The notes beneath the pieces were generated by a model, which worked only from the letters and a program-made list of their open reading frames with translations, was not told the origin of the DNA and did no database searches. The position numbers and the translations under genes were made by a program. This document shows, in pieces, positions 1 to 8,255 of a stretch of DNA of 10,000 nt. The first letter of the stretch is position 1. Every line of letters starts with the position of its first letter. Source of the stretch: Chrysomallon squamiferum (lineage: Eukaryota > Mollusca > Gastropoda > Neomphalida > Peltospiridae); assembly GCA_012295275.1 (NCBI GenBank), contig CM022666.1:2783616-2793615 (forward strand). Direction: 5' to 3'.

Positions 1-132
1 TTTATATATATTTTTTTGTACGTAAAGATTTCAACTATTTTCTACACAGCCACCGTCAGAATTTTTATTTTATTTAAATTTGTAATATTTTTAATTTCAT
101 TTCCAAAACAGAAAAATAAATGTATAAATTTA

Positions 133-134
<2 letters not shown>

Positions 135-164
<30 letters not shown>
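135..164. repeat. Poly-T run of 30 bases
   Basis: This is one of the few long T runs on the plus strand; most long runs in the window are A on this strand. Confidence 0.95.
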
Positions 165-165
<1 letters not shown>

Positions 166-642
166 TTCCAAAATGTAAAAAAACATTGTCAAAAGATAGT
201 TTTGCTTTTTGAAATTGTTATTGCATGAACCAAAAACAACTATTAGTTGTGTAGTAGGTAGGTTTAGACTGGTTTTTGTATGCCACTTAGCCTCCTCAGT
301 CACTGGTACAGAAAGCAGTCTAGCTTTGGCCACAGTTACCATGACACCAGCTCCAGGTAGGGGGGTTGCAGTGAGTCAAGAGAGAATGAGAAATCACATA
401 GGTCAAAGGTTGGGATCATTCAAAAAAAAAAAAAAAAAAAAGTTTTGCAAAAGCTTGTGACTACTTAGTAGCAAGAATTTTATTATTATTATTTTTATTT
501 TATTTTTTGGTGAGCTGCTAGCAAGAAGATAAAAAAAAAAATTAGAATTTAGAAATATTATTATTATTGTTTAAATTAATTAAAAATTTAAAATGTAAAA
601 AAAAAAAAAAAAAATAAAAATAAATTAAGTAAAATTAAAAGG

Positions 643-689
643 AAATAAATAAATAAATAAATAAATAAATTAAATTAAATTAAATTAAA
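643..689. repeat. (AAAT)7 followed by TAAAT units
   Basis: Seven AAAT units occupy 643-670. Degenerate five-base TAAAT units follow to about 689, and then an A run. Confidence 0.85.
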
Positions 690-863
690 AAAAAAAAATA
701 AAAATAAAAATAACGTTCAGTAATATTACAAAAGGCAAAAAAAGTTTTATACCCCCAAAGTTCTCAAAAATAAATATAAAGTAAATTTGAAAAAATAATA
801 ATAATAAATTAAAAAATAAAATAAAATAAAATAAAACAAAAATAACAGTAAAAAATAGACTAA

Positions 864-914
<51 letters not shown>
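864..914. repeat. (AAT)17 microsatellite
   Basis: There are seventeen uninterrupted AAT units, followed by a short atttttattatttt tail of opposite polarity. Confidence 0.95.
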
Positions 915-915
<1 letters not shown>

Positions 916-981
916 TTTTTATTATTTTCTTTTTAAAAAAAATAAATAAATAAAATAGAAAAGACAAAAAGATGAAAGTTT

Positions 982-1020
982 TCAGCTAGGGGATGATGCT
1001 ACTAGTGCAGGTGAAACAGG
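982..1020 (-). other. Weak candidate for an alternative terminal exon
   Basis: After a T-rich tract with a TTTAAC branch-like word, the sense strand has an acceptor GGTCAG (AG 1022-1021). In phase 0 it is followed by PVSPALVASSPS and a TGA stop (984-982). The Pro/Ser/Ala/Val flavour fits an MBNL C-terminal segment and the phase fits the preceding exon. Against it: an AAG five bases upstream competes as acceptor, the coding part is only 12 residues, and I do not recognise it as a known Muscleblind C-terminus. T-rich and AATAAA-like words downstream are meaningless at this base composition. Confidence 0.12.
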
Positions 1021-1513
1021 CTGACCTTGAGGTAGTTAAAAATAAAACAGAATGTGATATTGTGGTAAGACTGCATTAGCATGTAGCTAGTAACTAAACA
1101 GACCAACAGAGGGCAGCACGAGAAAAAGGAAAAGACTGCAGCGAATAAAGAAAGAAATTAGAGCAGCTAAAAAATATAGTCTGATTTATTTATTATTATT
1201 TTTAATTTTTAATGAAATAATACAGATGATTTAATTAATTTATAAATATATTTTTTTTAAAAAAAACTATTTGTATTTATAAATATATAAATACATATAA
1301 AAATAATCCAAAATTTTTTGAAAGAATAATTTGAAAATCAGAACACAAAATCTTAATGTTTTCCTAGTACTGCCTTCATTAAACAAACTAAAAAAAAAAA
1401 AAAAAAAATTTTAAATTTTTAAAAAAAAAATACACATCCAAATGCAAGAAGAATATTAGATAAAAAAAAGTCAAAAAGGATAAAAAAAAAAAAAATAGAG
1501 CAAAAATATATAT

Positions 1514-1538
<25 letters not shown>
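1514..1538. repeat. Poly-A run of 25 bases
   Basis: It lies in a cluster of A runs between 1390 and 1615. Read on the minus strand this cluster creates the false Phe-rich extension after the zinc-finger exon. Confidence 0.9.
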
Positions 1539-1545
<7 letters not shown>

Positions 1546-1708
1546 TAAAAAATTTAAAAATAAAATAGAAAAAAGGATCTATGTAATATATATATATATA
1601 TAAAAAAAAAAAATGCATATAATATATATATAGATAGATATAAATAAATGAACAAACAAACAAATCAAGCAGGAAAGAAATGGTGACGAGGAGAGATAGA
1701 AAGCGTAC

Positions 1709-1957
1709 CAAGGATGAGGTGACGGTAGCAATGGAGGAGTTAACAACTCGATGCTGGGCGGCTTTAATCTGAGCCTGAAGGTGACTTGGTGGGTGGAAAT
1801 ACCGACAAGAGTCTCGAGTGCACTTTCCCTTTATGAAATCCATACACACGGTGACATTGTTGTCGGTATTCTCTACGGTAACGTTTTCGGGAGGATGCGC
1901 ATAGCGACACTCGTTAGGTTGTCGCGTGCATGTTCCTCTCTGAAACTCGCGACAAAC
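1709..1957 (-). CDS. MBNL: MBNL-like gene, exon encoding tandem CCCH zinc fingers 3 and 4
   Basis: This exon of 83 codons starts VCREFQRGTC and ends ATVTSSL. It holds two CCCH zinc fingers in the Muscleblind spacing. ZnF3 is CX7CX6CX3H (residues 2, 10, 17, 21 of the exon) and ZnF4 is CX7CX4CX3H (38, 46, 51, 55), followed by the family tail HPPSHLQAQIKAAQHR. All eight zinc ligands are present, as are the conserved aromatic and basic residues around CRYAHP and CRYFHP. In known MBNL proteins this pair binds YGCY RNA and controls alternative splicing, mRNA localisation and stability. The second finger pair is recognised because it follows the DRLE linker end and because TVTVCMD-FIKGK resembles vertebrate ZnF4, not ZnF2. 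The acceptor is TTCGTTTCAG (AG 1959-1958). The donor is TTG|GTACGC from 1708, which is weak, so the 3' end is less sure than the 5' end. Both ends are phase 0. The open frame continues past both ends into Lys/Phe-rich intron and must not be read as one protein. Confidence 0.95.
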
Positions 1958-2025
1958 CTGAAACGAAGTTGAGAAAAAAAAAAAAAAAAAAAGAAGCAGA
2001 AGAGCAAATGTTAGTAGTAGCAGAT
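1958..2025 (-). promoter_or_regulatory. 3' splice-site region of the ZnF3-ZnF4 exon: branch site, UGCU cluster, U tract
   Basis: In the sense direction this stretch holds a perfect TACTAAC branch site (2016-2010, branch A at 2011), a run of 19 T (1992-1974), and TTCGTTTCAG at the exon. No AG occurs between the branch A and the acceptor, about 53 nt, so this is a clean but rather long AG-exclusion zone. Three TGCT words lie at 2022-2019, 2006-2003 and 1998-1995, flanking the branch site and sitting just upstream of the U tract. TGCT is the core YGCY motif bound by MBNL proteins. Binding upstream of an exon usually represses inclusion in vertebrates, so self-regulation of the finger exon is a reasonable inference, not a demonstrated fact. 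Confidence 0.7.
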
Positions 2026-2075
2026 GGGTTTCTTTTTTTAATGCATTTATATTTTTTCGGTAATTTTTTTTTTTA

Positions 2076-2080
<5 letters not shown>

Positions 2081-2106
<26 letters not shown>

Positions 2107-2137
2107 ATTTGTTTTGTTTTTGTTTTTTTTTTTTTTT
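2081..2137. repeat. Poly-T cluster (T24 plus a shorter run)
   Basis: T24 lies at 2081-2104 and a second T run at about 2121-2137. On the minus strand these are A runs and give the false Lys-rich frame upstream of the zinc-finger exon. Confidence 0.9.
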
Positions 2138-3269
2138 GTGGCTTGCCTCATTCATTTTATATATATATATATTTATTAAATCCTTGTTTTCAATAAATGT
2201 CTCAAAAAATATTTAAAAAAAAATTAATTTGTGGTAAACTTGCGGAAAATGATTAGGTTTTTCTTGGTTTTGTTTTCTGACAAAACTTTCAGGGGTGTGT
2301 GTTTTGTTAAAGACTAGCAAAAATATAATTATTTATATTTACTTTCTTTGAACTAGATTTTTTTTATTATTTTTTAAAAATTATTATCCTTTTTTATTAG
2401 TAATTAATTCAATTTTCCTTAAGACGAGCTTTTTTCTTATTTGTTTTCTTTAATTTTAAAAAAGAAAAATTTCAGTCTTACTAGAAGGAGATGGGTTTTG
2501 TTTTATAATTTATTTTATAATTTTTACTCTTAAATATTAATATATTATTACTTTTTATTTTATTTTTTGATTTAAAATGATATTATTTTTCTTTAGAATT
2601 AAAAAATATGATATTTTGAATGTCACAGCATACTGGGTTTCAGGATTTATAAAAAAAAATTAAAAAATAAAGATAAAAATAGCAAATATTTTTAAAGAAA
2701 AGATTAATTAAAACAATTAAAAAAAAAAAAAAAAAAATGAAATAATAATAATAAATAAATAAATAAAACTAATGAAACAAAAAAAAAAATTATATTAGAA
2801 TTAATGTAAATAAAATTAATGATACCCTGAAAACCAGTGCATAACATTTCTACATTTCTACATTTTGTTTTTTTAAACAAATTATTTAATAAATAGGTAA
2901 CAATAAATATTTTTGTTTCATTTTTTAAAAACAATATACTTTTTAAACGTATAGTTTTTTTTTTTTTTTTTTTCAAATATTTTGCCAAAATTCAAAACTG
3001 ATTTCATTCAGATTCTGTAACCCATCAGGCAACTAAAATAGCGAATTGTCAGAAGAACAGAAAGCAAAATGAATTTTAAGAACAGAAGGAATTAAGGGTG
3101 CTGGATAAATATATCTATACTGGACTAAGCTCAGCTCAGCTTTCTACCACTGCAAAAAAAAAAAATTTAAAAAAAAAACACAGCAGGAGGCAGCCATTTT
3201 GAATAGCTACCCTGCATAGCAGTGTATATTTTAAATTCTTTTTCTGGGCAAGCACAGCCACAAATCTAC

Positions 3270-3295
3270 AAAAAAAAAAAAAAAAAAAAAAAAAA
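3270..3295. repeat. Poly-A run of 26 bases
   Basis: The run ends a higher-complexity island (3181-3269). On the minus strand it makes a strong but probably unused acceptor (TTTTTTGTAG, AG at about 3267-3266). Confidence 0.9.
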
Positions 3296-3469
3296 TTTGC
3301 AGGGTAATACTGCAGTATAATTATGTTGGGATGATTGTAATATCTTATTAAGGTTTTGGGTTTGTTGTTTTTTTTCTCCAAAATTTGGGGAATAAAAATT
3401 AAAAATATACTATAAAATAATATATAAATAATAAAATTAATAAAATTAATAAATTAACTAATTTTTAAA

Positions 3470-3503
3470 GGAGACAGAGACAGAGAGAAAGAGAGAGAAG
3501 AAA
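3470..3503. repeat. GA-rich purine tract
   Basis: This is ggagacagagacagagagaa followed by GA-rich sequence. In the sense transcript it is a CU-rich pyrimidine tract lacking a good nearby acceptor. Confidence 0.85.
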
Positions 3504-3516
3504 GTGTAGTGATTTA

Positions 3517-3534
3517 GAGTTGTCTCCCTTTACA
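3517..3534. repeat. GAGTTGTCTCCCTTTA repeat-like word
   Basis: This word closely resembles the GAGTTATCTCCCTTT-type sequence that I recall as dispersed in many molluscan genomes. It is used only as a soft clue to host group; no flanking element was recognised. Confidence 0.3.
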
Positions 3535-3974
3535 GGTTTTCATCACGTGAGATTAGAAAGTGGTGCAGCTTATAACAACACAGTGGTATGTCAGTAATAT
3601 ATACAGAATGCCAACACGGTGAATATAAAAAAAAAATATAAAAAAGGCTGAAATTTGACATAAGCTGCCACATACAGTGAAAATAAATGTGTTTTTGGTA
3701 GGTAATTTGATATCGATCTCAATTTTTTAAGGGCCAGAAATTTCTTAAAGGACATTCCAAAAATAAATTATAGGATAGTATTCAGGAATACTGCACACAT
3801 AAAAACTGTTTCTATCTTCCATTAAGATTAACTATCATAATAATAACTGAATTTAAAAATATAATCTAGATGAAGTTGCCTCCCTTGGCTGAATATTACG
3901 AGTTCCTTCCCTTTTAAAACAAAAAAATTTATTAACAGTAATGGTTAAAAAATTAAAACTATATACATATATAT

Positions 3975-4036
3975 GTTATAATTTTTTAATGATTATATAT
4001 ATATATATAATCATTAAAAAATTAAAAAATTATAAC
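3975..4036. repeat. Near-perfect AT-rich palindrome
   Basis: Positions 3979-4024 form a 46-bp perfect palindrome (23-bp arms) centred on an alternating AT core. The outer left arm gttataattttttaat (3975-3990) also matches attaaaaaattataac (4021-4036). The right arm therefore carries a duplicated attaaaaa block that lets the hairpin pair in two registers. Confidence 0.9.
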
Positions 4037-4135
4037 AATAATAAAAAATATAAATGTAAAAATGACTGAGATAGGGATTTTAAAAAAAAAGTAACAAAAT
4101 GACAAAAACATTTATTGTCTGGATATTTACGTAAC

Positions 4136-4271
4136 AAAAAAAAAAAAAAAAAAAAAATTCCTTTCTTTTTTATCCATTTCTAGTTTTCAATATCTATTTT
4201 AAAAATATCATCTTGACCTAACAGACAAACAAACAAAAAACCTGTAAAAAAAAAAAAAAAAAAAAAAAAAA
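4136..4271. repeat. Paired poly-A runs (A22 and A26)
   Basis: A22 lies at 4136-4157 and A26 at 4246-4271. Sequence rich in AAAC and AAAAC words follows to about 4420. Confidence 0.85.
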
Positions 4272-4545
4272 CAGCAACAAAAACCGAAACAAAACAAAAA
4301 ATAAACAATAAAAAACAAACAGTTAAAAAAATTTATATAAAGAAAATATTAATTAAAAAAAAAAAAAAATTAAAAAAAATCCAAAACAAACAAATAACAA
4401 AATAACTAAACAAAAAAAAAAAAAAAAAATTAGAAAAAGAGTAGAAAACATTAGGCCTAAATAAGCAAGTGTCAGATAATTAAAGTGAAAAACGTCAAGT
4501 TTATTAAATACTGTTTTATAACTGTTATGTTACAGTGACTAACAC

Positions 4546-4561
4546 ATTATTATTATTATTA

Positions 4562-4591
<30 letters not shown>
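4546..4591. repeat. (ATT)5-A-(ATT)10 microsatellite
   Basis: Five ATT units, one extra A at 4561, then ten ATT units. The orientation is opposite to the other AAT arrays of the window. Confidence 0.9.
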
Positions 4592-4593
<2 letters not shown>

Positions 4594-4649
4594 AAGCAAT
4601 TACACTGAATGAGCATCTATTTGGCTGGTGTTGGGATGGAGGGGGGGGC

Positions 4650-4653
<4 letters not shown>

Positions 4654-4690
<37 letters not shown>

Positions 4691-4728
4691 TAATAAAATA
4701 ATAATAATAATAATAATAAAAATAAAAC
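4654..4728. repeat. A30 run followed by AAT-rich tail
   Basis: Thirty A (4654-4683) run into taataataaaat repeats. Eight G precede them at 4641-4648, unusual in this AT-rich setting. Confidence 0.85.
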
Positions 4729-4817
4729 AAATGGAAGATGAATTCCATGGTGCCTGGGAATTTGGAATAAAACTGGACCAGGCTAAAGCAAAGAATGTGA
4801 TAATTATCAATACTCAC

Positions 4818-4838
4818 TTGCTGTCCATAACTACTTTC
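4818..4838 (-). CDS. Candidate 21-nt in-frame microexon of the MBNL-like gene
   Basis: On the minus strand a T-rich tract (about 4875-4842) ends in AATTTTTCAG (AG 4840-4839). It is followed by 21 nt translating ESSYGQQ and then a strong donor, GTGAGTATT, from 4817. The length is divisible by three and the frame is open in phase 0, matching both neighbouring exons. Inclusion would insert seven residues between DRLE and VCREF, at the edge of ZnF3. It sits in a roughly 130-bp higher-complexity island (4727-4860) inside a low-complexity intron, as expected when splicing flanks are conserved. A UGCU motif lies 28 nt downstream of the donor (4790-4787). I know of no MBNL exon described at this point, so this rests on splice-site appearance alone and could be chance. 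Confidence 0.4.
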
Positions 4839-5597
4839 CTGAAAAATTTATATGGATGGAAGAAAAAAAAAAAAAATATGTATGTTGTACGGTGGTGGTT
4901 AAAAAATTCACAACATACCACCAAAATCTTCTTCTTTTTTTTTTTTTTTTTTAAAAATTATTTATTTTGTGACAGTAAAATTAGAAAATAAAATATTATT
5001 TAAGTAACAAAGTTAAATTAATAATATTAATAATAATAAAAATAATAATAAAAAAAAAAAAAAAAAATAAAAAAGTATAGATGCTGTTTAGGGGAAACTT
5101 TGTATAGTATTGAAACAACTTTTTTTTTATGATACAAAAATAATAAAAAATGAAAAATGAAAAAATTCCCCAAAAGAAAGAAAAATAAATAATAAAACTA
5201 TACTCTGTACTAGTATTGAAATTTTCTATCAGATGAAAGAATTATAGCAGGATTTAAAAATTGATAATGACCACTTAAAACAACTGTTTTTAAGTCTTTA
5301 GTTTACCCACTTTGGAATCTGGGTTTGCATGATTTAAAGGACATATATGTATATAGAGCAAATGAAATAAAGAATATACTACATTTTATTTGAAGAAAAA
5401 AAAAATTATGTTTTTAAAAACTTTTAAAAAGAAAAGAAGTAAAATGTGTTTAGACTTCAACCAGTGTGGCATTCATTAAGAGAGTCCACAACAGAACTTT
5501 AATCAAAACTGTAACAATAACTAAGATTCTAAAAAAAAAAAATAAATAAATAGAAATAATATGTAAATACACTACTATCAGATAAGCCACCACAAAT

Positions 5598-5670
5598 AAA
5601 AAAAAAAAAAAAAAAAAAAAAAAAATAATAATAGTAATAATAAAAATAATAAATAATAAATAATATTAAA
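5598..5670. repeat. A28 run followed by AAT/AAAT repeats
   Basis: The homopolymer at 5598-5625 grades into taataatagtaataataaaaataataaata. It has the same A-run-then-AAT architecture as 4654-4728. Confidence 0.85.
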
Positions 5671-5822
5671 ATAAAAAAATTTAAGAGCAAAAGCTATCAT
5701 ATATATAATACACACTTCAAAATTGATACAAAAAAAAGAAGAAGAAAAAGTTTCACAAAACTATATTAAAATCTCAAACTGGCACCCTGTCATTGGCTGG
5801 AAGCTTAGATCACATGACCTAC

Positions 5823-6014
5823 CTCTAGCCTATCAGGACGAGGTATCTTCTGCGTCTGAGCTGGCACTGTGGTGGGAATCACCCCAGAAACCTGTTGCGG
5901 AGCAACCAGAGCTGATGATTCACTTCCAGGCACGGATATTGTTGGCATGGAGTTGAGATAGGGGTTATAAGAAGGAATTGCAGTAGTAGGAACTGATCCT
6001 ACATACGGGGGAAC
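5823..6014 (-). CDS. MBNL: MBNL-like gene, 192-nt linker exon ending before ZnF3
   Basis: This internal exon of 64 codons begins VPPYVGSVPTTAIPSYNPYL and ends TQKIPRPDRLE. The acceptor is TCTCTGTTCCAG (AG at 6016-6015). The donor is GTAGGT from 5822. Both ends are phase 0. Two anchors tie it to the Muscleblind family: a NPYL element in a proline/serine/threonine/valine-rich linker, and the basic end RPDRLE that in MBNL proteins runs straight into VCREF/Y of the third zinc finger (vertebrate form RTDRLEVCREYQRG). The linker separates the two zinc-finger pairs and lets them bind separate YGCY sites. It is disordered-looking, with no charged or hydrophobic domain. Codon and base composition are far richer in GC than the flanking introns. 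The equivalent vertebrate linker affects RNA binding and splicing activity. I see no frameshift or stop. Confidence 0.92.
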
Positions 6015-6145
6015 CTGGAACAGAGACATGTTTGTCAAGATAATGAAAAACAGTAAGTCCTGTTACGTCGATTTTACTGAGAAAACAGAAAGTAAAAATT
6101 AATAATAACAATTGAAAAACATAATAATAAATAAATAATAAATAA

Positions 6146-6166
6146 ATATATATATATATATATATA
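6146..6166. repeat. (AT)10 dinucleotide repeat
   Basis: Alternating AT follows aataaataat units, about 130 nt upstream (sense) of the 192-nt exon. Confidence 0.9.
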
Positions 6167-7401
6167 CATATATAAAATAGTGAAATACAGTCTCTCCGTT
6201 TACTGAAATAGGATGAACATGTGTAAAAAAATTGTCATCAGGTTTTATTTTCAGCTTTTTGGGTAAAATTAGTCATCAAAAAATTAGTAATGGTCTTTAG
6301 AATGTTTAAGCAAAATATGCATTTAGAATTAATTGACATCCATTAGCTAAGACCAAATTTATTCAAGCCATATTTAAAATGGCTAGACATTTTAGAGAAA
6401 TTGTGCTGTTATTATGAAAATAAAATAAAAAATTATCTTTTTCTCTTCCTCACATCAACATTTTCTACACAAGTTCATGTTATAATTACAGAAAAAAAAT
6501 AAGAAAAAATAGATATATAATAATAAATTAATAAGAATTAAATAAATAAATTAATTCATATACAAATTTGGACAGACAAATAAATTATAACTATTGTTTC
6601 TAAGTGTTACAAAAATTTAAGTATAAATTTTGTTTTCCAGCAAATCTTAACATGTATTTTGACTAATGAAACAACACAACCATTAAAACCAAACTAGATA
6701 CAGTCATATAGATGCCATTAAGCAGGCAAAGCATAAATATGTTTAATATATTCATAATAACTGTTGTTAAGAAAATACCACACATATAAAATAGATATTA
6801 ACTTTTATTTAGATTTCTTTTTTAAATATGGCTGATCTTGATTTTCATAGAAATTGAACAAAGGACATCCTGCATATAAAATAAATAAATAAATAAATAA
6901 ATAAAATAAAATATAATAAAATAATAACAGACATAAATTTTAAAATATATACATGAATAATAATAATAATAACAATAATAGTAATAATAAAAATAATAAC
7001 AATAAAATATATAATAAAAATCTTCATAATTAAAATAAAAGTAGACAAATAAATTATAATTATATAAATTAAAAAGAAAATAAAGTAAAAAAATAAAAAT
7101 AACAAAAATATAAATAAATAAATAAATAAGTAAAATAATAAAAAAACACAAACAAATGAATCAACAATAATTATAAACAATGTATCTACATGCTTCAGAA
7201 TTTAAATTTTTCGTATTTTTTCTTTTTCTTTTTGGCCAAGTCCTGTTGAGATGCAAACTAAGATAGACAAAACCAAACTACGAAGGAAATTTTAGCAATG
7301 TGTGGTACATGCCAAACAACAAGCTTGCAGTAATAGACAAACACTGATAGCAACTAACTGCAAAAATTCATAGCTTCAGCCAGTCAAAGATTTAATACTA
7401 A

Positions 7402-7674
<273 letters not shown>

Positions 7675-7863
7675 TCCTGTATTTTAGAATTTAATCATTA
7701 TTAAACTAAACTAATTACTGATGTAATTATAATTATATATTCTAAGATTTTACCCATTTACTGCAAACAGACTTGAAAACTGTTCGTAAATCTATTTTTA
7801 AATCTATTTGCAGCAATAAATCCCCCCATAAAAAACCTTAATAAAAATAATAATAAAATATAT

Positions 7864-7919
7864 AAAATAAAATAAAATAAAATAAAATAAAATAAAATAA
7901 AATAAATAAATAAATAAAT
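7864..7919. repeat. (AAAAT)8 followed by (AAAT)4
   Basis: There are eight AAAAT units at 7864-7903, then four AAAT units. It is separated by 22 bases of unique sequence from the 46-base A run. Confidence 0.9.
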
Positions 7920-7937
7920 ATGCCCCATCACTCCTTC

Positions 7938-7941
<4 letters not shown>

Positions 7942-7987
<46 letters not shown>
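7942..7987. repeat. Poly-A run of 46 bases (poly-U in the transcript)
   Basis: This is the longest homopolymer in the window, preceded by ctccttctatt. It could be an ordinary expanded A tract or the tail of an old retro-inserted element. No element body or target duplication was recognised. Its exact length in an assembly is unreliable. Confidence 0.85.
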
Positions 7988-7991
<4 letters not shown>

Positions 7992-8119
7992 TTATATCAA
8001 ACAGGGATATCGTACCATAAACGGTAAAAATATACTAATAGTAAGTAATATACTCATCATTTGCATAAATAATGCACACATGCTGGCTGAAACTGTAGTG
8101 TATGAAAGTGAGCACTAAC

Positions 8120-8179
8120 CACAATGGGATACTGTCCAGATGGCAGTCCTGCAGGGTAGGCCATGAGTTTGTTTCCAGC
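8120..8179 (-). CDS. MBNL: MBNL-like gene, 60-nt linker exon (internal, phase 0/0)
   Basis: This is a small internal exon. Read on the minus strand it gives AGNKLMAYPAGLPSGQYPIV (20 codons). The acceptor AG is at 8181-8180, behind a T-rich tract, with TACTAAA-type branch candidates around 8236 and 8190. The donor is GTTAGT starting at 8119. It joins in frame to the next exon (PIV|VPPYV). In vertebrate MBNL1, as I recall it, the linker between the two zinc-finger pairs has a comparable stretch (NAMMPGAPLQP before VPMFSV), so position and flavour agree. It belongs to the flexible linker between ZnF2 and ZnF3 and has no domain of its own. The 60-nt length, phase 0 at both ends and non-consensus donor (GTTAGT rather than GTAAGT) would suit an alternatively spliced cassette; that is inference. 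One UGCU lies just inside the downstream intron (8114-8111). The acceptor choice is less certain than the donor. Confidence 0.75.
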
Positions 8180-8255
8180 CTTATTTAGTAAAAACAAAAA
8201 AGAAAGAAAAAAAAAAAAAATACATGCAGACAATTTAGTAGATAATTGTGCAGTG

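Larger units (their letters stand above)
1..1708 (-). other. Partial intron downstream of the ZnF3-ZnF4 exon
   Basis: The stretch is low-complexity AT sequence with two higher-complexity islands, 209-420 and 965-1160. The first island has a donor-like GTAACT on the minus strand (339-334) behind a pyrimidine-rich tract, but no convincing exon. The second carries the weak terminal-exon candidate at 982-1020. Nothing resembling the conserved post-finger MBNL segment (PLPKRPALEK in vertebrates) was found, so the next constitutive exon should lie below position 1. The rest is T30, (AAT)17, (AAAT)7 and several A runs. Confidence 0.75.
1958..5822 (-). other. Intron between linker exon and ZnF3-ZnF4 exon (3,865 nt)
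   Basis: The boundaries are GTAGGT at 5822 and TTTCAG at 1958, and the join is RLE|VCRE in frame. The content is mostly A/T homopolymers and simple repeats, with scattered unique-looking islands at 2985-3260, 3300-3370, 3510-3620, 3640-3900, 4727-4860 and 5200-5350. The 4727-4860 island holds the microexon candidate. No other coding match was recognised. Confidence 0.85.

Noticed and set aside
1110-1125. agagggcagcacgag, reminiscent of words found in some SINEs
   Set aside because: No A/B promoter boxes, tail or target duplication around it, so an element call is not supported.
1751-1972. Plus-strand 73-codon frame
   Set aside because: Antisense shadow of the zinc-finger exon; no family resemblance.
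1388-2155. A continuous 255-codon minus-strand frame
   Set aside because: Only residues 67-149 (the 1709-1957 exon) are protein-like. The Lys-rich front and Phe-rich end are translated A/T runs outside clear splice sites.
3128-3153. Strong-looking minus-strand acceptor (T tract plus TTGCAG)
   Set aside because: All three frames stop soon after it and no donor pairs with it.
4731-4991. Plus-strand 86-codon frame starting MEDEFHGAWEFG
   Set aside because: Its front half lies opposite the microexon island and its rear is a Lys/Phe homopolymer translation. No recognised domain.
5300-5330. Minus-strand AACCCAG ... GTAAAC bracketing 12 bases
   Set aside because: No pyrimidine tract before the AG, and a 12-nt exon without support is likely chance.
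5723-5956. Plus-strand 77-codon frame
   Set aside because: Antisense shadow of the 192-nt linker exon.
6822-7180. Two overlapping minus-strand frames rich in Tyr, Phe and Ile that look membrane-like
   Set aside because: They are translations of AAT/AAAT repeats; composition alone explains the hydrophobicity.
7340-7372. Minus-strand acceptor-like TTTTTGCAG followed by a Cys/Leu-rich open stretch
   Set aside because: The only nearby donor, GTACCA, is poor, gives a frame-breaking 49 nt, and the peptide is unlike MBNL.
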